Below, one piece after another: positions 40,736 through 50,316 of a stretch of 64,000 bases of DNA. This DNA comes from Novosphingobium sp. (lineage in GTDB: Bacteria > Pseudomonadota > Alphaproteobacteria > Sphingomonadales > Sphingomonadaceae): positions 1 through 64,000 of the forward strand of contig JANXSP010000090.1 in NCBI GenBank assembly GCA_025356575.1, in the 5' to 3' direction. The stretch's first letter is position 1. Every line of letters starts with the position of its first letter. Both the position numbers and the translations under genes were made by a program. The notes beneath the pieces were generated by a model. The model was not told where the DNA came from, did not search any database, and saw only the letters and a program-made list of their open reading frames with translations.

Positions 40736-40783
40736 TTAACCACGAATCGGGTTATCCACATGTCGTCCACAGAGTTCTCCACT
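40736..40783. promoter_or_regulatory. Cluster of DnaA-box-like 9-mers with adjacent TTAACCA and GANTC
   Basis: TTAACCA 40736-40742, GAATC 40744-40748, TTATCCACA 40752-40760 (perfect), TCGTCCACA 40763-40771, TTCTCCACT 40775-40783. Confidence 0.45.
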
Positions 40784-40812
40784 CATGGCCGGCCACGTCG
40801 AAAGGCTTGAAT

Positions 40813-41067
40813 ATGTTGTCGCTGTTGATCTCGCTCACGCTGTCTGCAGTTGCCTTGGGTGCCATCGCCACGCTGGTTGTGTCGTTTGCGCGCATCGCGC
40901 CCCGGCTCACCGCTTTGCGAACCGCAGCGGCGACGACCGCGGGACAGAAAGTTTATGCGCTGAGCTCCACGGGTTACCGGGTTGTCCCGCATTCGGCCGT
41001 CTATGCGCTCCCCGTCAGGTATGCGCGGCGCCTGGCGTTTCCGGACGGGTTGAGCGCTGCCGCTTGA
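40813..41067 (+). CDS. Small single-TM hypothetical protein (84 aa)
   Basis: MLSLLISLTLSAVALGAIATLVVSFARIAPRLTALRTAAATTAGQKVYALSSTGYRVVPHSAVYALPVRYARRLAFPDGLSAAA. Confidence 0.55.
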   Translation: MLSLLISLTLSAVALGAIATLVVSFARIAPRLTALRTAAATTAGQKVYALSSTGYRVVPHSAVYALPVRYARRLAFPDGLSAAA

Positions 41068-41836
41068 CCCGGGCGTAGTTGATCACGCCGATCGGCAGAG
41101 TCGCCAGGTAGATCGCACAGATTGCGATAAGCGTTTCCCACGGATCGGTCAGGAGCGCAGCGCCGAGAACGCCGACCAGTCCGATCAGGACCAGCCGCAT
41201 GGTGCGCCGCGGCCGGAGCGAAACCCAGCTCAGGGTTGCGACGTTGGAGATCATCAAAGCCGCGATTGCGACCAGCCAGAAGCCGACCACGAGCGGTTCG
41301 CGAAACTCTGGCCTGTCGGTCACGAGCCACAGATAGATCGGCAGGAACGCTAGCCCGGCGCCGACCGGCGCGGGTATTCCCGTCAGGAACCCGGCAAGCT
41401 TGTGCGGCTGGTTGTCGCTATCGATCCGGGCATTGTAGCGGGCAAGCCGCAGCGCGCAGCATACCGCATAAGTCAGCGCAGCATACCAGCCGATCCGCGG
41501 CATCTCCTTGAGCGACCACAGGTACAGGATCAGTGCCGGCGCGACCCCGAACGAAAGCGAGTCCGCCAGGCTGTCGAGTTCCGCTCCGAACCGCGACTGC
41601 GCCTTGAGCATACGCGCGACGCGCCCGTCGATCCCGTCGAGTACCCCGGCAAGGATCACCGACAGCACGGCCTTGTCGAACTCGCCGCCGATCGCAAAAC
41701 GGATGCCCGTCAGTCCGGCGCACAGCGCTGCGGCGGTTATCGCGTTGGGGAACAGTGCGCGCAGGGTCAGCCCACTCGGCAGGTCGGAACGCGCGGACGG
41801 ATCGCCGTGGACGCCCCGCACCGGCCCGTCGCTCAC
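41015..41836 (-). CDS. pssA: CDP-diacylglycerol--serine O-phosphatidyltransferase
   Basis: LRALFPNAITAAALCAGLTGIRFAI; CDP-OH-P motif LDGIDGRVARMLKAQSRFGAELDSLADSLSFGVAPALI. Confidence 0.94.
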   Translation of the reverse strand: MSDGPVRGVHGDPSARSDLPSGLTLRALFPNAITAAALCAGLTGIRFAIGGEFDKAVLSVILAGVLDGIDGRVARMLKAQSRFGAELDSLADSLSFGVAPALILYLWSLKEMPRIGWYAALTYAVCCALRLARYNARIDSDNQPHKLAGFLTGIPAPVGAGLAFLPIYLWLVTDRPEFREPLVVGFWLVAIAALMISNVATLSWVSLRPRRTMRLVLIGLVGVLGAALLTDPWETLIAICAIYLATLPIGVINYARVKRQRSTRPETPGAAHT

Positions 41837-42582
41837 TGGCTAACGCCCTCGATCAGCGCGGTTTGACCGATTTCGCCGAGCACGGTCTCGCCCGCAACGA
41901 TCCGCTGACCCAGCACGATCCGCGGTTCGGTGCCATCGGGCAGATACACGTCGACCCGGCTGCCGAAACGGATAAGCCCGACCCGCTGGCCCGCGGCAAG
42001 GATGTCTCCGGTCTTGACGAACGGCACGATTCGTCGGGCGATCAACCCGGCAATCTGGGTGAAGCCGACCGAGACCCCGTCGCTGCGTTCGATCAGGATG
42101 TGCTGCCGCTCGTTTTCGTCGCTGGCCTTGTCGAGATCGGCATTGAGGTACTTACCCGGGATATAGACCACGCGTTTGACCGTACCGCCGATCGGCGCGC
42201 GATTGATGTGGACGTCGAACACGCTCATGAAAATCGAAATCCGCGTGAGCGGCGTTTCCGCCAGCACGCCGCCCCCGGTGCCGTCGTCGATCGTCAGTTC
42301 GCGCGGCGGAGCAACTTTCTTGATGAGCGTCACCAGACCATCGGCCGGGGCGACGATGAACCGTTCGCCTTGCGGCACCACCCGCTCGGGATCGCGGAAG
42401 AAGGCCAGTATCCCGAGGGTCAGCGCGCCCAACGGCCAGGCCAGGGTTTCCCAGGCGCACCAGGCGGTGACGGCGCAGGCGGCTGCAGCGATAAGCGCGA
42501 ACTTGCGCCCTTCAGGGTGGATCGTCGGCCAATGCCAAGTGGCTTCGCCGCGCCCCCTGCTATCGAGAATTTCTCCGGGCAT
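41833..42582 (-). CDS. psd: Phosphatidylserine decarboxylase (archaetidylserine-type short form)
   Basis: FFRDPERVVPQGERFIVAPADG; RISIFMSVFDVHINRAPIGGTVKRVVY; QRVGLIRFGSRVDVYLP; LGQRIVAGETVLGEI. Confidence 0.93.
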   Translation of the reverse strand: MPGEILDSRGRGEATWHWPTIHPEGRKFALIAAAACAVTAWCAWETLAWPLGALTLGILAFFRDPERVVPQGERFIVAPADGLVTLIKKVAPPRELTIDDGTGGGVLAETPLTRISIFMSVFDVHINRAPIGGTVKRVVYIPGKYLNADLDKASDENERQHILIERSDGVSVGFTQIAGLIARRIVPFVKTGDILAAGQRVGLIRFGSRVDVYLPDGTEPRIVLGQRIVAGETVLGEIGQTALIEGVSQ

Positions 42583-42693
42583 AACCTACATTTAGGGCCT
42601 CGCCCGCTGAGTCACAACCCGAAACCGGCAGATTTGCGGGTTAAAGCCGGGGATAGCCGCTGCATTACAAGCGATCCGGATGGCGAGCAGCGG

Positions 42694-42779
42694 TGGTGGA
42701 CAGGGCTGGATTCGAACCAGCGTACGCTCTCGCGGGCAGATTTACAGTCTGCTGCCATTAACCACTCGGCCACCTGTCC
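42694..42779 (-). tRNA. tRNA-Tyr (GTA)
   Basis: Minus-strand class II tRNA: acceptor GGACAGG/CCTGTCC, anticodon stem-loop GCAGA-CTGTAAA-TCTGC, long variable arm, ACCA end. Confidence 0.95.
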
Positions 42780-42927
42780 ACACCAGCTTGCCGGTGGCGG
42801 TCTGACCCGCATTTGCTGCCCCAAAGGGGCGTCCCGGCCGAGAACGCGCGTCATTGGCGAAGCCGTGCTTGCCTGTCAATGGGCGCACTGGCAGGGCCCG
42901 CGCTGGTAACGCGGGAGTAACAACGAC

Positions 42928-43725
42928 ATGGCCAGAAACGGCGACGAGCGGCCTTCGCGCGCGCTGCGCGGGCGCGCCGGGCGGATGCAGGGCGGGCGCG
43001 GCAGCGGGCGGACCGGTGCGCCGGTGCGGCTATGGGGCCGCCATGCGGTCGAAGCCGCGCTGCTCAACCCCGCGCGCAATCACCGCAAGCTGTGGGCGAC
43101 GCGCGAAGGAATCGCCTCGCTCGATGGCGAACTGCCCGAGAACTTCACGATCGACTATGCCCAGCCCGCGGACCTTGGCCGCCTGGTCGCGCGCGACGCG
43201 CCGCACCAGGGACTGGTGCTGGAATGCGATCCGCTCGAGGACGTCTATCTCGAGGACGTGCTCCACGGCGACGCGATGCGTCCGCTGGTGGTGCTCGACC
43301 AGGTTACCGATCCGCACAACGTTGGCGCGATCCTGCGTTCCGCCGCCGCGTTCGGCGCCTGCGCGCTGCTTACCCAGGATCGTCATGCCCCACCCGAATC
43401 GGGAGTCGTCGCGAAGTCTGCGTCGGGCGCGCTCGAATTGGTGCCTTGGGTCCGCGTGGTCAATCTGGCCCGCGCGCTCGAAGATGTAGCCGAGGCCGGA
43501 TACTGGCGGATCGGCCTGACCGGCGCCGGGACCACCACGCTGGCCGAGGCGCTGCCCGCGGGCCCGGTGGCGCTGGTGCTCGGGGCTGAAGGCGACGGAA
43601 TGCGCCATAATATCCAGCAGCACTGCGACGCATTGGCGCGACTTCCAATTAGCGAGGCGATGGAAAGCCTGAATGTCTCGAACGCCGCGGCGATCGCGCT
43701 TTATGCCGCAGCCACGCGGGTTTGA
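42928..43725 (+). CDS. rlmB: SpoU/TrmH-family 23S rRNA (guanosine-2'-O)-methyltransferase (RlmB-like)
   Basis: RLWGRHAVEAALLNPARNHRKL; LDQVTDPHNVGAILRSAAAFG; VLGAEGDGMRHNIQQHCDALARLPI; ESLNVSNAAAIALY. Confidence 0.9.
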   Translation: MARNGDERPSRALRGRAGRMQGGRGSGRTGAPVRLWGRHAVEAALLNPARNHRKLWATREGIASLDGELPENFTIDYAQPADLGRLVARDAPHQGLVLECDPLEDVYLEDVLHGDAMRPLVVLDQVTDPHNVGAILRSAAAFGACALLTQDRHAPPESGVVAKSASGALELVPWVRVVNLARALEDVAEAGYWRIGLTGAGTTTLAEALPAGPVALVLGAEGDGMRHNIQQHCDALARLPISEAMESLNVSNAAAIALYAAATRV

Positions 43726-43754
43726 CTTGAGCCGGACACCAGCCGCAAAAGAAA

Positions 43755-43787
43755 ACGCCGCGCCAGCCTTCTGGGCTAGCGCGGCGT
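43755..43787 (-). terminator. Intrinsic terminator of the HU gene
   Basis: gaaaacgccgcgccagcc-ttct-gggctagcgcggcgt; U tract on the minus strand. Confidence 0.8.
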
Positions 43788-43830
43788 AATCGTATCGGGC
43801 CGCGAGGCGTGCGGCCAATCGAAGCGGTGC

Positions 43831-44103
43831 TTAGTTCACCGAATCCTTGAGGCCTTTGCCGGCCTTGAACTTGGGCTGCGACGATGCCTTGATCTGCATC
43901 GGTTCGCCGGTCCGCGGGTTGCGGCCGGTCGAAGCCTTGCGCTTGGCGACCGAGAACGTGCCGAAGCCGACGAGACGGACTTCATCGCCCTTCTTGAGCG
44001 AACCGGAAATCGCTTCGAAAACGCCTTCGACGGCTTTCATCGCGTCTCCGCGCGTCAGTCCGCTGGAATCGGCGACGGCGCTGATGAGATCGTTCTTGTT
44101 CAT
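43831..44103 (-). CDS. hup: HU family DNA-binding protein
   Basis: MNKNDLISAVADSSGLTRGDAMKAVEGVFEAISGSLKKGDEVRLVGFGTFSVAKRKASTGRNPRTGEPMQI. Confidence 0.96.
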   Translation of the reverse strand: MNKNDLISAVADSSGLTRGDAMKAVEGVFEAISGSLKKGDEVRLVGFGTFSVAKRKASTGRNPRTGEPMQIKASSQPKFKAGKGLKDSVN

Positions 44104-44340
44104 GTGCGGGAACCCCTAGCTGAGAAATTATCGAAATAAGCGGAATCGCCTCTCGGTGCGCGGAATTGAGCGGCTTTTGCCGAGGCTGTCAAAGCCAAAT
44201 GGCGCGTTTGAACGTCGTTTCTCCACCAAATTGCGTCGATTTCGACGAACCGAGGCTTGCTCCCGTCCGATTATCCCCGATGCCGCATTGCACCATATCG
44301 GATCGCTACCGATTCGCTGCGACGCACCATAAATTCAGCC

Positions 44341-44415
44341 GCCTCCGCGCGAAGGCGGGGACTTCAGGCGACTAGATGGTCTGATTCTGCTTGAGGCCTC
44401 CGCCTGCGCGGGTGA
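44341..44415. repeat. REP-like GC palindromes downstream of lon
   Basis: gcctccgcgcgaaggcgggga ... gaggcctccgcctgcgcggg, related to the tsf-pyrH spacer repeat. Confidence 0.4.
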
Positions 44416-44432
44416 TCACGTTTTTTTGGACT

Positions 44433-46826
<2,394 letters not shown>

Positions 46827-46980
46827 GTCTGTCCGTCCATTATAGCGCGCCGCGGCCCAGGTCGGGCAGCGCAGCTGCGGGCCAATGCCCGCTCACCCGG
46901 CAATATGGGGAGCGCGCGGGAAACGCGCAATGGCGCACGGCGCCGCGGCTGTGGACGCCTCCCCGGGCAAGCGCGCCGGC

Positions 46981-47325
46981 TCAGGTCATCCCGGGCAAGT
47001 TGAATCCGGCAGGCAGCCCCATCCCTTGCTGGATCCGCTCCATCTCGCGTCCGGCGACTTGCTCGGCTTTGGTCCGGGCATCGTTGAACGCAGCGGCGAC
47101 CAGGTCCTCGAGCATCTGCTTCTCGCTCGGCTGGATCAGGCTGTCGTCGATTGCGACCCGGATCACCCGGCCCTTGGCCGAACAGGTGATCTTGACCAGA
47201 CCGCCACCCGCCGCGCCTTCGACTTCCATCGCTTCCAGCTTGGTATCGGCCTCGCCCATCTGCTTCTGAATGGTTTCGGCGGCGGCCTGCGCGGCGCGGA
47301 TCATTTCTTCCATCGATTGCATCAT
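46981..47325 (-). CDS. YbaB/EbfC family nucleoid-associated protein
   Basis: MQSMEEMIRAAQAAAETIQKQMGEADTKLEAMEVEGAAGGGLVKITCSAKGRVIRVAID. Confidence 0.93.
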   Translation of the reverse strand: MMQSMEEMIRAAQAAAETIQKQMGEADTKLEAMEVEGAAGGGLVKITCSAKGRVIRVAIDDSLIQPSEKQMLEDLVAAAFNDARTKAEQVAGREMERIQQGMGLPAGFNLPGMT

Positions 47326-49031
47326 CGGCTCCAGTTGCGTTCGCCGCGCGCGGCGGCAGGTTCATCGGTAACGATCTCGGCGTCCGGAAATGCCGCAAAC
47401 GCCGCCGCGACCAGCGGCGAGGCGCGCACTTCGGCGGCGGCATCGGAGGCGCGCTGTTCGGCGATTTCGCGCAAGGCCGGTTCGCCGCCCTCGGCAACGA
47501 GTTCGAGCGTCCAGCGCTCACCCGTCGCCGCGAGCAGGCCGTCGCGCAAATCGGCCGCGACGTCGCCGGTGTAGCCCGGCGCCAGAGCATAACGGAGCAG
47601 TTCGGGCTCGAGTGCGATCACGCGCACCCAGTTGCGCATCAAGCTGGCCGCGACCGGCTTGAGCGTATCGACCCGCGCGACCAGTTCCGCCCAGTCGAGC
47701 GTGGCTGGGGTTACGCTGGCAGGATTCGACGTTGTGCTCGTTTGAGGCAGGGTCGCACCGGTTTGCGCGAGGTTTTCAATCCGGCGCAGCAAAGTCCCCG
47801 GATCGGGCAGATCGGAAGCGTGCAACACGCGCAAAAGCGCCATTTGCGCCGAAACCAGCGGATCGGGCGCGACGCGAACTTCATCGTGGCCCTTGATCAG
47901 CAGTTGCCACAACCGGTGGAGTTGCCCAGCGCTCAGCGACTTTGCCCACCCCTCGATCGCCTCACGTTCCTCGATTGCCAAGGCATCCGCGCCGCTTTGG
48001 CCAACCTGGGCGACCGTGATCCGGTGAACCAGATCCATCGCTCCACGCATCAGCGCCACCGGCTCGACCCCCAGCAAATACTGCGCGGCCACCACCTCGA
48101 GCATCGCCGCACCATCGCCCGCCAGCAGCGCGCTCAGCATCCGCCGCTGCGCCGTGCGGTCCGCCAGCCCGAGCATTTCGCGGACCTGATCGGCGGTAAC
48201 CTGCGCGCCGCCGTCGCTCGCATCGAGATCGGCATGCGCGATCGCCTGGTCGAGGATCGACAGTCCATCGCGCACCGAACCTTCGGCCGCCGCGGCAATC
48301 ATCGCCAGCGCCTGATCTTCTGCAGCGACATGTTCCGCCGCGCAGATCGCCGCGAAATGGTCCGCGAGTTGCGGCGCCGCAACTCGCCGCAGATCGAACC
48401 GCTGGCACCGCGACAGCACGGTTACCGGCAGTTTGTCGGCCTCGGTCGTCGCGAACAGGAACTTCACATGCGCCGGCGGTTCCTCGAGCGTCTTGAGCAG
48501 CGCATTGAACGCGCTTTTCGAGAGCATGTGCACTTCGTCGATGATGTAGATCTTGTAGCGCGCGGAAACCGCGGCATAGCGCCCCGCCTCGATGATCGCG
48601 CGCATGTCGTCGACCCCGGTGTGGCTGGCGGCATCCATCTCGATCACATCGATGTGTCGCCCCTCGGCGATCGCGATGCACGGCTCACATACCCCGCATG
48701 GATCGATCGTGGGCCCGCCCTGCCCGTCCGCGCCGATGCAGTTGAGCGCCTTCGCGATCAGCCGCGCGGTGCTGGTTTTGCCCACGCCGCGAACCCCGGT
48801 CATCAGAAAGGCGTGCGCCAGCCGCTCGCGGCGGATGGCGTTACCCAAAGTCTGGACCATCGCATCCTGGCCGATCAATTGGGCAAAGGTCTGCGGCCGG
48901 TACTTGCGCGCGAGCACGCGGTAAGGCTGCGGCGCGGCGGAACCCGCGGCGCTGCGCACGGGCAAGTCCATGCCCAGCGAAGGTTCGTCGCCGGTTTCGA
49001 TCTGGCCAAAGTTTTCGGAGGAATCGGGCAT
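47322..49031 (-). CDS. dnaX: DNA polymerase III subunit gamma/tau
   Basis: YRVLARKYRPQTFAQLIGQDAMVQTLGNAIRRERLAHAFLMTGVRGVGKTSTARLIAKALNC; four-Cys zinc motif; YIIDEVHMLSKSAFNALLKTLEEPP. Confidence 0.96.
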   Translation of the reverse strand: MPDSSENFGQIETGDEPSLGMDLPVRSAAGSAAPQPYRVLARKYRPQTFAQLIGQDAMVQTLGNAIRRERLAHAFLMTGVRGVGKTSTARLIAKALNCIGADGQGGPTIDPCGVCEPCIAIAEGRHIDVIEMDAASHTGVDDMRAIIEAGRYAAVSARYKIYIIDEVHMLSKSAFNALLKTLEEPPAHVKFLFATTEADKLPVTVLSRCQRFDLRRVAAPQLADHFAAICAAEHVAAEDQALAMIAAAAEGSVRDGLSILDQAIAHADLDASDGGAQVTADQVREMLGLADRTAQRRMLSALLAGDGAAMLEVVAAQYLLGVEPVALMRGAMDLVHRITVAQVGQSGADALAIEEREAIEGWAKSLSAGQLHRLWQLLIKGHDEVRVAPDPLVSAQMALLRVLHASDLPDPGTLLRRIENLAQTGATLPQTSTTSNPASVTPATLDWAELVARVDTLKPVAASLMRNWVRVIALEPELLRYALAPGYTGDVAADLRDGLLAATGERWTLELVAEGGEPALREIAEQRASDAAAEVRASPLVAAAFAAFPDAEIVTDEPAAARGERNWSR

Positions 49032-49115
49032 CGCCGGTTATCTAGGATCGTCCAGCGCGAAAGTCGAAGCCCGCTGGGCGAAAAACCCGGTGCCGGGAAA
49101 CGTTCGGACGGTAAA

Positions 49116-49205
49116 AGGAGCCGGGTGACCCGCCGCAACCCGCTGTGGCTGCTTCCTTCCGGACCTGACCAGGTTGGCGAACGCAAACGCCCACCCGACT
49201 CCCGG
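49116..49205 (-). ncRNA. ffs: Signal recognition particle RNA (small bacterial type)
   Basis: Minus strand contains CCTGGTCAGGTCCGGAAGGAAGCAGCCACAGCGGG, the diagnostic SRP Alu-less core; terminal arms GGGTG/CACCC pair. Ends approximate. Confidence 0.92.
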
Positions 49206-49312
49206 CCGCGCATATGGCTGCGCTGTCGTGTAATGACAAGCCGGCGCGAGCGGAATAGACTAAAACCGGGCGCATATCCGACCGAGTCGGGTTAGGGAAA
49301 CAGGGGTCTTAC

Positions 49313-49969
49313 ATGGCACATAAAGTTCGCGAATCGTTTGCCGCAATACTGACAATGGCGATGGCCTTGCCCGGTGCGGCCCACGCGCAGGCGCCCGATT
49401 TCGGCGACGACAGCAGCACGTTCTCGAAGAACGGTGAGTGCGACGACATGCGCTTCACCGGTCCGGGGATGACTGCGACGTTGCTGATCGACAGCGACAT
49501 CAAGCACGACGCAACCGATTGCCGCAACGCCTTCAACGCGGGCCGCTTGTCCTACGCGGGCGGGCACCGTCCGGCCGGCGGCGCGGCGACGACCACGACG
49601 ATCAACTTCGGCGACGACAGCAGCCGCTGGGCGCGCAATGGCGAATGCGACGACAAGCGCTTCAGCGGCGCGGCGATGGCTTCGATCCTGATCGATTCGG
49701 ACATCAACCACGATGCCACCGATTGCCGCACCGCCTATACCCAGGGCCGGGTTACCTGGAACGCCGGGACGACCGTGGCTGCGGGCCGCGATTCGAGCCA
49801 CATCGTCTGGGGCGACGACAGCAGCAGCTGGGCCAAGAACGGCGAATGCGACGACAAGCGCTTCATCGGCGCGGGGATGACCACGACCTTGCTGATCGAT
49901 TCGGACATCAAGCACGATGCCCAGGATTGCCGCCGGGCCTACGAACAGAACCGTCTCGAACTGCGCTAA
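49313..49969 (+). CDS. Secreted protein with three tandem Asp/Cys-rich ~55-aa repeats
   Basis: Signal peptide (MAMALPGAAHAQA); three copies of [FW]GDDSS-x-[FW][AS]xNGECDDxRF...DSDIxHDAxDCRxA[FY] beginning near 49400, 49607 and 49808. Confidence 0.85.
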   Translation: MAHKVRESFAAILTMAMALPGAAHAQAPDFGDDSSTFSKNGECDDMRFTGPGMTATLLIDSDIKHDATDCRNAFNAGRLSYAGGHRPAGGAATTTTINFGDDSSRWARNGECDDKRFSGAAMASILIDSDINHDATDCRTAYTQGRVTWNAGTTVAAGRDSSHIVWGDDSSSWAKNGECDDKRFIGAGMTTTLLIDSDIKHDAQDCRRAYEQNRLELR

Positions 49970-49977
49970 ACTTTCCG

Positions 49978-50011
49978 GCTAGAGGTGCCGCCCACCGGCG
50001 GTGCCTCTAGC
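49978..50011. terminator. Long hairpin between convergent genes
   Basis: gctagaggtgccgc-ccaccg-gcggtgcctctagc: 14-bp stem with two G-U wobbles; overlaps the stop of the minus-strand gene. Confidence 0.65.
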
Positions 50012-50285
50012 GAAATTTGTCTGCGTAGGTCTGGAGCTTGAGCTTGCGCACCGCAGGCTCGTGCACCTGCGCGTCGATACCGTAACGCGCCGCGTAAGCC
50101 TGCGCCTCGGCAAGATCGGAAAACTTGAGCACGACTTGCGCCTGGGTGTCGCCCGATCCTGCCCAGCCCATCAGCGGATCGGCGCGCTTCGCCTCGGCCG
50201 GCGCAAATTCGAGCAACCACTCGTCAGTCAGCGCGCGGCCCGATTGCATGGCGTTTTTCGGTCGCTGATAGATACGTGCGGTCAT
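50007..50285 (-). CDS. NDUFS4-like ETC complex I subunit family protein
   Basis: MTARIYQRPKNAMQSGRALTDEWLLEFAPAEAKRADPLMGWAGSGDTQAQVVLKFSDLAEAQAYAARYGI. Confidence 0.9.
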   Translation of the reverse strand: MTARIYQRPKNAMQSGRALTDEWLLEFAPAEAKRADPLMGWAGSGDTQAQVVLKFSDLAEAQAYAARYGIDAQVHEPAVRKLKLQTYADKFR

Positions 50286-50316
50286 ATCCCGGCTTTCCCG
50301 CCAAACGCGCGGCAAA

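Noticed and set aside
49400-49960. Possible CRISPR-like or minisatellite repeats
   Set aside because: The periodicity is protein-level domain repetition inside a CDS with about 200-bp units; no short identical repeats or unique spacers.
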